From assembly GCA_016787345.1 (NCBI GenBank), contig JAEUUU010000166.1, positions 1 through 64,000 on the forward strand: a stretch of 64,000 nucleotides of DNA. The letters are read 5' to 3'. Both the position numbers and the translations under genes were made by a program. Source of the DNA: Saprospiraceae bacterium (GTDB lineage Bacteria; Bacteroidota; Bacteroidia; Chitinophagales; Saprospiraceae). Under the pieces are notes generated by a model. That model was not told where the DNA came from. It searched no databases and worked only from the letters and a program-made list of their open reading frames with translations. Shown one piece after another: positions 40,883 through 49,332 of the stretch. How positions within the stretch are numbered: the first letter of the stretch is position 1; each line of letters opens with the position of its first letter.

Positions 40883-42274
40883 ATGAAAGAACTCAAATCT
40901 TATTTCGAGGCAAATAAAGATCGTTTCCTCGACGAATTACTTGATCTGCTGCGCATCCCGTCCATCAGTGCCGATCCCAAATACGCCCCCGACGTGCGCA
41001 GAATGGCAGAAGCCACGGCCGAACACCTTAGAAAAGTCGGGGCCGATCAGGTCGAAATTTTCCCGACGGACGGGCACCCGATTGTTTACGGTGAAAAAAT
41101 GGTCGATCCCAAGGCGCCGACAGTGCTGGTATATGGCCACTACGACGTCCAACCCCCGGACCCGCTCGATCTGTGGGACAGCCCTCCCTTCGAACCGGTC
41201 GTAAAAAAGACCAAATTGCATCCGCAGGGCGCCATTTTCGCTCGAGGCGCCTGTGACGACAAAGGGCAGTTCTTTATGCACGTCAAAGCTTTCGAAATGA
41301 TGATGCAGCAAAACAAGCTCTCCTGCAACGTCAAATTCATGATCGAGGGCGAGGAAGAAGTCGGATCGAAAAACCTGGAAAAATTCTGCCGTGACAACCG
41401 GAAGAAACTTTCCTGCGATGTAGTCCTCATCTCCGATACCAGTATCATCGACAACCAGACGCCCAGCCTGACGGTCGGGCTGCGCGGCTTGTGCTACATG
41501 GAAGTTGAGGTTACCGGCCCCAACAAAGACCTGCATTCCGGCGTTTACGGCGGCGCTGTGGCCAACCCGGTCAATGTACTTTGCCAAATGATCGCTTCCT
41601 TGCACGACAGCAAGCGCCGTATCACCGTCGAAGGCTTCTACGATGATGTTGAAAAAGTAAGCGGCAAAGAGCGCAAAGCCATGAATGAAGCGCCTTACGA
41701 CGAAAAGCAGTACATGAAAAGCCTCGGTGTCGCCGAACTGATGGGCGAAAAAGGCTTCACGACCATCGAAAGAACCGGTATTCGCCCAACACTCGACGTG
41801 AACGGTATTTGGGGCGGCTATATCGGCGAAGGCGCCAAAACCGTACTTCCATCCAAAGCGTTTGCCAAAATTTCCATGCGCCTGGTACCGAATCAGGACC
41901 CGAAAAAAATCGAAAAACTCTTCGCCCGTCACTTCGAAAAACTTGCCCCGAAGTCGGTCAAGGTAAAAGTAACCGCTCACCACGGCGGCTACCCGGTTGT
42001 GGTGCCCACCAATTCTGTCGAGTACAAAGCGGCCGAAAAAGCCATGGAACAAGCCTTCGGCAAAAAGCCCCTGCCGCAGCGCGGGGGCGGTAGCATCCCG
42101 ATCGTCGCCATGTTCGATCAGGTGCTCGACGCCCGCTCGGTACTGATGGGTTTCGGCCTCGATTCCGACGACATCCATTCGCCCAACGAACACTATGGCC
42201 TCTACAACTATTACAAAGGCATCGAAACGATACCTTACTTCTACCAATTTTATGCCTCGCTTAAAAAGAAGTAA
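40883..42274 (+). CDS. M20-family dipeptidase
   Basis: 463 residues, cytosolic (no signal peptide). VLVYGHYDVQPPDPLDLWDSPPF gives the first zinc-binding His and the catalytic Asp, followed by RGACDDKGQ (bridging Asp), MIEGEEEVGS (catalytic Glu and ligand Glu), and the dimerisation domain with DLHSGVYGG. The C-terminal part has GGSIPIV and HSPNEHY with the last zinc-binding His. This is the CNDP/PepV-like branch of M20, hydrolysing dipeptides or related amides. It follows pyrC and precedes an FKBP gene. Confidence 0.92.
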   Translation: MKELKSYFEANKDRFLDELLDLLRIPSISADPKYAPDVRRMAEATAEHLRKVGADQVEIFPTDGHPIVYGEKMVDPKAPTVLVYGHYDVQPPDPLDLWDSPPFEPVVKKTKLHPQGAIFARGACDDKGQFFMHVKAFEMMMQQNKLSCNVKFMIEGEEEVGSKNLEKFCRDNRKKLSCDVVLISDTSIIDNQTPSLTVGLRGLCYMEVEVTGPNKDLHSGVYGGAVANPVNVLCQMIASLHDSKRRITVEGFYDDVEKVSGKERKAMNEAPYDEKQYMKSLGVAELMGEKGFTTIERTGIRPTLDVNGIWGGYIGEGAKTVLPSKAFAKISMRLVPNQDPKKIEKLFARHFEKLAPKSVKVKVTAHHGGYPVVVPTNSVEYKAAEKAMEQAFGKKPLPQRGGGSIPIVAMFDQVLDARSVLMGFGLDSDDIHSPNEHYGLYNYYKGIETIPYFYQFYASLKKK

Positions 42275-42316
42275 AGCCTCTACCAATCATTTATCACACA
42301 ACTATTATCACTCATT

Positions 42317-43102
42317 ATGAAAAAAATCCTCTTGCTCGCCATCCTGGCGCTGATTGCTTTGAGCGCCCAGGCCCAAAAAAATGGCGATAAAAAAGCCAAG
42401 CCGGCTGCGAAAGACGGCGTAATCACCGTAGAAGAAGCCCAGGCCCAAAAAAATGGCGATAAAAAAGCCAAACCGGCTGCCCCCCAAATCAGCCTTAAAA
42501 CCGGCGCTGACAGTGCCAGCTACGCCTACGGCATCGTATTGGCCAGCAGCGTACGCCGCCAAATGAGCGCCGATCTGAACACCGAAGCCCTGCTGGCCGG
42601 CCTTCGCGCCGCGCTTGCCGACGATAGCACCTTGATCAAAGCCGACGACGCCAACCGCGTTTTCACCGATTACAACCGCCAGGCGCAGGCCAAAGCCGGT
42701 GAAGCCAGCAAAGTCGCCGGAAAGAAATTTCTGGAAGAAAACAAAAAACGCGCCGGCGTGGTGACGACCGCCAGCGGACTGCAGTACGAAATCCTGAAAA
42801 AAGGCGCCGGCACCGCTCACCCCGCCGCCACCGACAAGGTAAAAGTGCACTACCATGGCACCAATATCGACGGGTCTGTTTTCGACAGCAGCGTGGAGCG
42901 CGGCCAACCCATCACTTTCGGGCTCAACCAGGTCATCAAAGGCTGGACCGAAGGGGTGCAACTGATGCACGTGGGAGATAAATTCAAATTCTTCATCCCG
43001 AGCGACCTGGCTTACGGCGAACGTTCGCCAAGCCCGAAGATTAAACCGAATTCCACCTTGATCTTTGAAGTGGAGTTGCTGGAAATCAACCCGAGTAATT
43101 AA
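42317..43102 (+). CDS. exported FKBP-type peptidyl-prolyl isomerase
   Basis: 261 residues. Signal peptide with cleavage near ALSAQAQ (residue 19), a Lys/Ala-rich duplicated segment (two copies of AQAQKNGDKKAKPAA, residues 17-55), an FkpA-like helical N-terminal dimerisation domain (ISLKTGADSASYAYGIVLAS onward), and a C-terminal FKBP domain (KVKVHYHGTNIDGSVFDSS, GLNQVIKGWTEGVQLM, IPSDLAYGE). It should act as a periplasmic folding catalyst. The duplication adds 24 residues and looks recent at the DNA level. Confidence 0.93.
   Translation: MKKILLLAILALIALSAQAQKNGDKKAKPAAKDGVITVEEAQAQKNGDKKAKPAAPQISLKTGADSASYAYGIVLASSVRRQMSADLNTEALLAGLRAALADDSTLIKADDANRVFTDYNRQAQAKAGEASKVAGKKFLEENKKRAGVVTTASGLQYEILKKGAGTAHPAATDKVKVHYHGTNIDGSVFDSSVERGQPITFGLNQVIKGWTEGVQLMHVGDKFKFFIPSDLAYGERSPSPKIKPNSTLIFEVELLEINPSN
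42365..42480 (+). repeat. 44-nt direct repeat, 72 bases apart, within the FKBP gene
   Basis: The copies at 42365-42408 and 42437-42480 differ at one position and are in the same reading frame. With the 28-base spacer this is a partial tandem duplication covering the end of the signal peptide and the start of the mature protein. Confidence 0.92.
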
Positions 43103-43145
43103 TTGTCTGATAGCCGGGGAAGCCCCCGGCGGCATATTTTTATAC

Positions 43146-43188
43146 GCAAAGCGCGCCATGGATTTTTCCTGGCGCGCTTTGCCGCTTT
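43146..43188 (+). terminator. intrinsic terminator of the FKBP gene
   Basis: A 13-bp stem (43146-43158 with 43170-43182) is followed by a short T run. A second smaller GC-rich hairpin lies just upstream of it after the stop codon. Confidence 0.75.
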
Positions 43189-43212
43189 TATTCTCAGAAT
43201 ACGGCTATTCCT

Positions 43213-43776
43213 TTACAAATACTGAACATGCCCCATCTGCATCGGCATACCAAAGTTGTTGAGTCCCCAGATGGCGCCATTATGGTCGATACTGTAGTAA
43301 AAGCCATTGGGAAACATGTACAACCAGGCAAATGCCGGGTTCATGGAAGCGACACGTGTAGCGACGAGGCTTGAAAAATTGGTCACGGGATTGACCATAA
43401 CGACCTGATTGCCAGGCGTAACGAAATAACTGTTCATATCCCCGTTAAAATAACACCGGGCCACATACTGTTGTGGCGGAGGGGGTGGGGGAGGCGGTGG
43501 TTCCGGTCGCCGCGGTTTCTCCGGCTCCTCGGGACGATCGTCGAGATCTCGTGCAATATTGAACAAAGCCAGTTTCAGCGAGTTAAACTCCTTTTCCTCT
43601 GCTACGCCGGCGAGCCGGCGGCGTTTGAACTCCGACCAGTTTCCCTTTTGCAAATAAACCTGGTCCTGCAAATCGCGATAATGCCCCGCATCGGAATACT
43701 CCAGCAGCAGCTGAATCGCCTTGTCGATCTCGTTTTCGCCAATTAATTCGCGGACGCGTTGGGTATCGGGTTTCAT
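43213..43776 (-). CDS. EAD11-like domain protein with polyproline linker and unknown C-terminal domain
   Basis: 187 residues from the ATG at 43776. Residues 1-79 are helical and resemble effector-associated domain 11: VRELIGENEIDKAIQLLLEYSD, then LQDQVYLQKGNWSEFKRRRLAG and SLKLALFNIARDLDD. A charged Pro-rich linker with nine consecutive prolines (about 80-102) leads to an ~85-residue beta-rich domain with many aromatics (YVARCYFNGDMNSYFV, FYYSIDHNGAIWGLN), which I do not recognise. Two other proteins in the window have the same type of N-terminus (TIR at 48635, protease at 49333). EADs mediate homotypic contact in predicted conflict systems, so this could be a sensor or adaptor. It is divergent from the membrane protease-like gene and monocistronic. 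Confidence 0.7.
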   Translation of the reverse strand: MKPDTQRVRELIGENEIDKAIQLLLEYSDAGHYRDLQDQVYLQKGNWSEFKRRRLAGVAEEKEFNSLKLALFNIARDLDDRPEEPEKPRRPEPPPPPPPPPQQYVARCYFNGDMNSYFVTPGNQVVMVNPVTNFSSLVATRVASMNPAFAWLYMFPNGFYYSIDHNGAIWGLNNFGMPMQMGHVQYL

Positions 43777-43851
43777 ATCTCGGTTTTGTACCGGCAAAAA
43801 TTTGCAATTCCGGGCGAATATTTTTCTTTTGCCCGAACTATTCCACATTCC

Positions 43852-44511
43852 ATGAATCAAACACACTATCGAGCGCTCGTGATGTTGGTTGTATACCTGA
43901 TCCTGCGATTTGTCGGGGGCTCATTCGGCCAACTCGTTTTGTATCCGGTCACTTTGCTGGTCACCTTTCTTCATGAATTCGGCCATGCTCTTGGCGCCTT
44001 GCTAAGCGGCGGTTCTGTGGTCGGACTGAACATCGCGCCTGACGGCAGCGGCTACACAACGACACGCGGCGGCAGTGCAGCCCTGATTTTAATGGGCGGA
44101 TACCTGGGTAGCGCTATCCTGGGCAATATTCTCTTTTACATCGGTGTGCGAAAAAAAGCGCTTACCGACACAACGCTGAAAGTGCTGGCCGGCCTTATGG
44201 CCTTCTCGGGCATTATCTGGTTTGAATCCTTTGTGAGCACCGGATTGTTGTTTGCCTTTGCTGTTTCCCTCTGGCTGATCGCTGCCCGCACCAATTGGGA
44301 TCAGGATGTTTTGATGTTTCTCGGCCTGGCGGCGGTGTTATACATCATTCAGGACTTCCGGGTAGGCCCTCAAAGCGACCTGGCGAAGTACGAACAGGTT
44401 GTCGGCATCTTTCCCGCGCAGGTCTGGACGTACATTTGGCTTGGCGCGGCAGCAATTCTGTTTTACCTGAACCTTCGCCAGATTTTCGGCAGGCGTTTTT
44501 TCAAAATGTAA
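43852..44511 (+). CDS. M50B-like membrane metalloprotease-related protein
   Basis: 219 residues from the ATG at 43852. Five or six membrane helices; the second carries HEFGHALGALLSGG (residues 41-54), the zinc-binding HExxH of site-2-type proteases, followed by a Gly-rich segment (GGSAALILMGGYLGSAILGN) typical of the M50B-like family. A PDZ domain and the second catalytic motif of classical S2P are not obvious, so activity is uncertain. It is 3 bases upstream of a histidine kinase gene and overlaps into an operon with prmC. Confidence 0.82.
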   Translation: MNQTHYRALVMLVVYLILRFVGGSFGQLVLYPVTLLVTFLHEFGHALGALLSGGSVVGLNIAPDGSGYTTTRGGSAALILMGGYLGSAILGNILFYIGVRKKALTDTTLKVLAGLMAFSGIIWFESFVSTGLLFAFAVSLWLIAARTNWDQDVLMFLGLAAVLYIIQDFRVGPQSDLAKYEQVVGIFPAQVWTYIWLGAAAILFYLNLRQIFGRRFFKM

Positions 44512-44514
44512 CGG

Positions 44515-45513
44515 ATGTTTAAAAAAATATCTCTTCGAAGAATGTCTCACCTGCTGGTGGGGTATATGCTGCTGGCATTCAGCTGGTGGGCGGTGCATTT
44601 GTGGGTGCAAAACGACCTTTTACTGCAAAAACAAAAGGAATTGCTGGAGTGCCAGTTTTCACGCAACGATACACGCGGCGTCAATCTGAGCGCGCTGGAA
44701 GAAACCGCCGAATACAAAAAAATCGTACACAAATGGGAACGCCGGCGCGTGATGATCTTTACTGAAGGACTGTTTTTTACCGGTTGTCTGGTCCTCGGCC
44801 TCTGGATCGTCAACCGCTCGGCCAACCGCGAACTGGCCCTGGCCCGCCAGCGTCGCAATTTTTTACTGAGCATTACCCACGAACTGAAATCCCCGTTGGC
44901 AGCACTCCGTTTGACCATGGAAACATTCAGTCGCCGCGAACTGACCCGCGAGCAAGTGGAAAAACTGACGGCCAACGGCTTGCGGGAAACCAGCCGCCTG
45001 TCGACCCTCGTGGAAGACATGCTGCTTGCGGCCCGGCTTGAATCCAACTGGCAACCCCTCGCCGAACCTATCGATCTGAGACTGTTGGTGAAAGACATCA
45101 TAGCCAACCTGAAAATCCGATTCCCGGAAGCCGATATTCAGGTGCAAATACAACCCAATCTCGCTCCGGTGTCGGCCGATCGCTCCGGACTGATCTCCGT
45201 GATTCAAAATTTGCTGGAAAATGCGTTAAAATATTCACCCCAGGGCGCCTCCGTTATTTTTTTAGCCGAACGAACCGCTGTCAATCGCCTTTCCATCCGG
45301 GTAAAAGACCAGGGCTCGGGCGTGCCCGATGCCGAAAAACAGACCATTTTTGAAAAATTTTACCGGCTTGGCAATGAAGAAACCCGGAAAACGACCGGCA
45401 CCGGATTGGGCCTGTACATCGTTCAACAAGTAGTAAAAGCCCACAACGGCACCATCCAGGTACTTGACAATCAGCCCAACGGGACGATCATGGCCATCGA
45501 AATGCAGGCATGA
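44515..45513 (+). CDS. sensor histidine kinase
   Basis: 332 residues. Two membrane helices (about 12-30 and 80-99) enclose a short periplasmic loop of ~50 residues; HisKA domain with SITHELKSPLAALRLT and phospho-acceptor His122; HATPase_c with N box NLLENALKYSP, G1 VKDQGSGVP, F box FEKFYR and G2 GTGLGLYIV. No HAMP or PAS domain and no response regulator next to it, so the partner is encoded elsewhere. It lies between the M50B-like gene and prmC, overlapping prmC by 4 bases. Confidence 0.9.
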   Translation: MFKKISLRRMSHLLVGYMLLAFSWWAVHLWVQNDLLLQKQKELLECQFSRNDTRGVNLSALEETAEYKKIVHKWERRRVMIFTEGLFFTGCLVLGLWIVNRSANRELALARQRRNFLLSITHELKSPLAALRLTMETFSRRELTREQVEKLTANGLRETSRLSTLVEDMLLAARLESNWQPLAEPIDLRLLVKDIIANLKIRFPEADIQVQIQPNLAPVSADRSGLISVIQNLLENALKYSPQGASVIFLAERTAVNRLSIRVKDQGSGVPDAEKQTIFEKFYRLGNEETRKTTGTGLGLYIVQQVVKAHNGTIQVLDNQPNGTIMAIEMQA

Positions 45514-46370
45514 AAAAACATACTCCCCCCGAAAATATCTTCGATCAACTCGTCATCGATCTTACGCCACAATACGGGCTCGGAGAAGCGCGCAGCATTG
45601 CCCGGATAGTATTTGAAGACGCATTTGGACTCCGAAACGGCCCTTACCACCTTTCTGACCAGGTAGCTGAGCAGCAATTTATCGCTATCCGCCAGCGCCT
45701 TCTGTCGGGCGAACCCGTTCAATACGTGCTCGGTGAGGCCGATTTTTTCGGATTCAAATTCAAAGTCTCACCCGATGTCCTGATCCCTCGCCAGGAAACG
45801 GAGGAACTGGTGGCCTGGGCGATTGAATGGATAAAAAACACGCCCGCCAGGGTACTCGATATTGGCACAGGCAGCGGCTGCATCGCCATTACCATTGCCA
45901 AAAAATGCCAAAATGCAGCCGTATTTGCTATCGACAAAAGTGAGTCCGCCCTTTACATTGCCCGTGAAAACGCCGAAAATCTGAGCGTTTCCGTCAATTT
46001 TTCTCAACAGGATATATTGAATGAAAATACCTGGTCCGATTTACCGGCATTCGATTTTATCCTGAGCAATCCTCCATATATACCCCGACAGGAGGCCAAA
46101 TTGATGCCCCGGCATGTTTTGAAACACGAGCCGCACCTGGCGCTGTTTGTCGACGACGGCGACCCTTTGTTGTTTTATCGCGCTATCGCCCGGTTTGCCA
46201 GACTGAAACTCCATCCGGGAGGGCGATTGATGTTTGAGTGCAACGAATTCAACGCCCGACAGGTGTACGAACTGCTGGTCGAAGAAGGTTTTTCGGAAGT
46301 TGAATTGCGCAAAGACCTCTCCGGCGCCGACCGCATGGTGAATGGCATCCGGCGACACCCAAGGATCTAA
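45510..46370 (+). CDS. prmC: peptide chain release factor N5-glutamine methyltransferase PrmC
   Basis: 286 residues. RQETEELVAWAIEW, LDIGTGSGCIAITIAKK (SAM binding) and SNPPYIPRQEA with Asn187 of the NPPY catalytic motif identify PrmC/HemK, which methylates the Gln of the GGQ motif in release factors. The N-terminal helical domain (about 1-75) is also present. The start codon overlaps the kinase stop (ATGA), so it is translationally coupled. Confidence 0.93.
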   Translation: MKKHTPPENIFDQLVIDLTPQYGLGEARSIARIVFEDAFGLRNGPYHLSDQVAEQQFIAIRQRLLSGEPVQYVLGEADFFGFKFKVSPDVLIPRQETEELVAWAIEWIKNTPARVLDIGTGSGCIAITIAKKCQNAAVFAIDKSESALYIARENAENLSVSVNFSQQDILNENTWSDLPAFDFILSNPPYIPRQEAKLMPRHVLKHEPHLALFVDDGDPLLFYRAIARFARLKLHPGGRLMFECNEFNARQVYELLVEEGFSEVELRKDLSGADRMVNGIRRHPRI

Positions 46371-46406
46371 ATTTACCCGAGACTACCTGCCCTCGGCCGA
46401 CAATCT

Positions 46407-46414
46407 TACTTTTG
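46407..46414 (+). promoter_or_regulatory. candidate -7 promoter box of purK
   Basis: TACTTTTG ends 4 bases before the purK ATG, predicting a leaderless or nearly leaderless mRNA if used. No -33 element is clear. Confidence 0.38.
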
Positions 46415-46418
46415 TGGC

Positions 46419-47567
46419 ATGTTTGATACCACGCAAAAAATCGGCATTCTCGGTGGCGGCCAACTGGGCAAAATGCTCTGCCTCGCCGCGGCCAACTGGG
46501 ATTTTAAAACCTGTGTTCTTGACGCTTCTCCCGACTTCCCGGCTGGTCCGGTTGCCTTTGAATTTACGCCGGGCGATTTTAAAAACTACGACGACGTACT
46601 GAGATTTGGGCAGGATAAATCTTTGATTACCATAGAAATAGAGCACGTGAATACCGACGCCCTGCGCGAACTTGAAAAATGGGGTATCGCGGTGCATCCT
46701 CGCCCCGACGCGCTCGACACGATCAAAGACAAGGGGCTGCAAAAGCAATTTTTCTCTGCGCATCAGATCCCCAGCGCACCGTACGAGATTTTTGACGACG
46801 AAAAACAACTCAAATCAGCCATAGAAGCAGGCAGATGGGCCTTGCCCCTGGTGCAAAAAACGCGAACAGCCGGCTACGATGGCCGCGGGGTAGCCGTCCT
46901 GCGAACCACTGCCGACCTGGAAAGCAAACTGTTACAGGGCCCTTGTCTGGCCGAAGAACTCGTACCGATACAAACCGAACTGGCCGTTATCGCCGCACGG
47001 AATACGCTCGGAGCGGTAAAGGTATTTCCGGCAGTAGAAATGGACTTTCATCCCGAAGCCAACCTGGTCGAGTGGTTGATTTGTCCGGCTCGTATTTCCC
47101 CACTTGTCGCTGCCCGTGCCGAGGCCCTTGCCGAACAAGTCATTCAGGCCTTCGATATCTGCGGACTGCTGGCAGTGGAGATGTTTCTGACGCACGACGG
47201 CGACCTGCTGGTAAACGAAGTCGCGCCACGGCCACACAATAGCGGGCACCACACGATCAACAGCGCGCCGACCAGCCAGTTTGAGCAACACCTGAGAGCA
47301 ATCTGCGGGCTGCCACTGGGCGAAACCGATCAGACATTACCGGCAGTCATGCTGAATCTGCTTGGCGAGCCCGGTTTCAAAGGCCCTGTGCGTTACAGTG
47401 GGGTAGAGGAGTGCCTGGCGCTCGGGGGCGTGCATATCCATTTATACGGCAAAGCCACTACGTCGCCGTTTCGTAAAATGGGGCACGTAACGGCTACCGC
47501 AACGACAATCGAAGAGGCTTTGAAAAAAGCGCGTATCGTAAAAGACAAATTGAAAGTAATTGCCTGA
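46419..47567 (+). CDS. purK: 5-(carboxyamino)imidazole ribonucleotide synthase PurK
   Basis: 382 residues, ATP-grasp. GILGGGQLGKMLCLAAANW at the N-terminus, TRTAGYDGRGVAVL, EELVPIQTELAVI, EMFLTHDGDLLVNEVAPRPHNSGH (metal-binding ATP-grasp end) and SQFEQHLRAICGLPLG are characteristic. PurK carboxylates AIR using ATP and bicarbonate, and PurE then rearranges the product. purE lies downstream with one unknown gene between them, all in the same direction with short gaps. Confidence 0.95.
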   Translation: MFDTTQKIGILGGGQLGKMLCLAAANWDFKTCVLDASPDFPAGPVAFEFTPGDFKNYDDVLRFGQDKSLITIEIEHVNTDALRELEKWGIAVHPRPDALDTIKDKGLQKQFFSAHQIPSAPYEIFDDEKQLKSAIEAGRWALPLVQKTRTAGYDGRGVAVLRTTADLESKLLQGPCLAEELVPIQTELAVIAARNTLGAVKVFPAVEMDFHPEANLVEWLICPARISPLVAARAEALAEQVIQAFDICGLLAVEMFLTHDGDLLVNEVAPRPHNSGHHTINSAPTSQFEQHLRAICGLPLGETDQTLPAVMLNLLGEPGFKGPVRYSGVEECLALGGVHIHLYGKATTSPFRKMGHVTATATTIEEALKKARIVKDKLKVIA

Positions 47568-47578
47568 CAAACAGCATT

Positions 47579-48127
47579 ATGGCAAAAAAAAATACGACAA
47601 ACGCTAACAACAGAAACCCCGTAGCCTGGATGGCCGCGACAGTCAGCTTGTGCGCGCTTGTTGTTTCTTTGTATCAAACCTATTTGCAAAGAAAGCAGCA
47701 ATATGCATCTGTATGGCCGCGTCTGGAAGTATACTCCTTCAACCAAATTGCCGACAGTTCGTATCAATGCGGATTTCGTGTAATGAACCGGGGCGTGGGG
47801 CCCGCAATTATTGAATCCGTAGAACTGCAGGTAAACGAAAAAAACACCCGGCAACTGGGTGAATTTGCCGGTTTTTTGCTCGATACCCGTCCGAATCTCG
47901 CCGAGGTCAACAACTCGATTAACGACCTCGTTTCGGTCGGTACATTTATTCCTGCCGGGCAAGAAATCGACTGGCTGGCGTTCACCGCCAAAGTAACCGA
48001 TCGCTACTGGCTTGATCCTGCGCTGCAAAATGCGCGCATTTTGATCCGATATACCTCTATTTATGGTGAAAAATGGGAGGTGTGCCTTGGATGCCCCGAT
48101 TACCCGCACCACATCAAATTAAACTGA
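47579..48127 (+). CDS. single-pass membrane protein of unknown function between purK and purE
   Basis: 182 residues. A Lys/Asn-rich N-terminus precedes one hydrophobic helix (about 15-33), then an ~150-residue beta-rich domain (YQCGFRVMNRGVGPAIIESVELQV, FIPAGQEIDWLAFTAKV) resembling an extracytoplasmic beta-sandwich. It lies 11 bases after purK and 15 before purE, so it is almost certainly cotranscribed, but nothing ties it to purine synthesis. Family not recognised. Confidence 0.78.
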   Translation: MAKKNTTNANNRNPVAWMAATVSLCALVVSLYQTYLQRKQQYASVWPRLEVYSFNQIADSSYQCGFRVMNRGVGPAIIESVELQVNEKNTRQLGEFAGFLLDTRPNLAEVNNSINDLVSVGTFIPAGQEIDWLAFTAKVTDRYWLDPALQNARILIRYTSIYGEKWEVCLGCPDYPHHIKLN

Positions 48128-48142
48128 CAAAAAACGCACAAT

Positions 48143-48625
48143 ATGGTAGCCATCATCATGGGTTCCGACTCCGATCTTCCGGTTATGCAAAAAGCGGCGG
48201 ATATACTCACCGAACTGAAAGTGCCCTTCGAAATGACAATCGTGTCGGCGCACCGCACCCCCGATCGTATGTTTCAATTTGCCCGAACGGCCTATGACCG
48301 CGGCCTGCGCGTCATCATCGCCGGAGCCGGAGGGGCTGCTCATTTGCCGGGCATGGTGGCCGCTATCACACCGCTGCCGGTCATAGGCGTACCGGTAAAA
48401 TCGTCCAACTCGATCGACGGCTGGGACAGCATTTTATCCATCCTGCAAATGCCGGAAGGGGTACCCGTGGCCACCGTTGCATTGAACGCTGCACGCAACG
48501 CTGGCATACTGGCTGCCCAGATGCTGGCTACCCACGATGCGGATTTGTTTCAGCGAATCGCCGATTTTAAAAAAGGCCTGGAATCCAAGGTTCTGGACAA
48601 AGCCGAACAACTTTTTGGTAAATAA
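48143..48625 (+). CDS. purE: N5-carboxyaminoimidazole ribonucleotide mutase PurE
   Basis: 160 residues. [36 protein letters not shown] (catalytic His) and [18 protein letters not shown], with [10 protein letters not shown], define class I PurE. Together with PurK it performs the two-step carboxylation of AIR. Its stop converges on the TIR gene with a 9-base gap. Confidence 0.95.
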   Translation: MVAIIMGSDSDLPVMQKAADILTELKVPFEMTIVSAHRTPDRMFQFARTAYDRGLRVIIAGAGGAAHLPGMVAAITPLPVIGVPVKSSNSIDGWDSILSILQMPEGVPVATVALNAARNAGILAAQMLATHDADLFQRIADFKKGLESKVLDKAEQLFGK

Positions 48626-48634
48626 GCGGCTGTA

Positions 48635-49330
48635 TCAGAGCAGTTTTTTCAACTCCGAAACAATGTCGGTGTAGGCCAGGTCGGTGTTGGCAAATTCGCG
48701 AACCGATCGTTTTTGCGATGGCAGGGATTTCAATTTGACCAATTCAAACTCTTCAAACCCCTGCAACTCTTCCAGTTTGACGGGCACGACGGTTTTTCCG
48801 CCAGCCCGGGCTTCTTCCACCAGATCATACCATTCCGTACCGAACAGGTTGAGCGACAAAAGGGCAATTACTGCCCGGGAGCCTGCAATTGCCTTTCGGC
48901 CTTCATCTACGTGCGCGCCGTCGAAACGACTGTCCTGAATATCGTGGACGCGCAATTTGTTGGACAACACCAGCAATTTCAGGTGCTTGCTCAATTGTTT
49001 GAAATGCTCCGTATCGGCCGGATCGTACACGATGACGAACAGCGGGGGACCTGCCGGGGGCACCTCGCCTCCATTTCCACTGTTTCCGGCTTCCAGATCA
49101 TTGAGCAACTGTAACAGTCCCATGCGCACCTCTGCCGGGGCATTTGGATCGGTATTGATACCAGCGCCTAGGTTCGACTTGTAGTCGGCCAACCGGCCTT
49201 GCATGGCCAAAAGTTTATTCAGTTGTACGGGATTGGGATTCGCCTGGAAATGGGCGAGGAGGGCAGGGAAGACCTGTTCCGACTCGCCCATGCCGATTAA
49301 TCCGCGCAAAGCATTGATATCGAGGGGCAT
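48635..49330 (-). CDS. EAD11-like domain fused to TIR domain
   Basis: 231 residues. Residues 1-80 are a helical EAD11-like domain (LIGMGESEQVFPALLAHFQ, QLNKLLAMQGRLADYKSNL, EVRMGLLQLLNDLE); a Gly/Pro linker follows, and 96-231 form a TIR domain (PLFVIVYDPAD, IQDSRFDGAHVDEGRKAIAG, IALLSLNLFGTEWYDLVEEA). The Trp167 and Glu172/173 region fits the position of the catalytic Glu of TIR NAD-hydrolases. Start is 2 bases after the protease stop, so the two genes are coupled. TIR effectors in bacterial conflict systems usually deplete NAD on activation. I see no STAND or NACHT ATPase in the window. Confidence 0.85.
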   Translation of the reverse strand: MPLDINALRGLIGMGESEQVFPALLAHFQANPNPVQLNKLLAMQGRLADYKSNLGAGINTDPNAPAEVRMGLLQLLNDLEAGNSGNGGEVPPAGPPLFVIVYDPADTEHFKQLSKHLKLLVLSNKLRVHDIQDSRFDGAHVDEGRKAIAGSRAVIALLSLNLFGTEWYDLVEEARAGGKTVVPVKLEELQGFEEFELVKLKSLPSQKRSVREFANTDLAYTDIVSELKKLL

Positions 49331-49332
49331 AA

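Noticed and set aside
40937..42286. 449-codon minus-strand open frame
   Set aside because: Wholly antisense to the M20 peptidase gene, whose motifs are clear.
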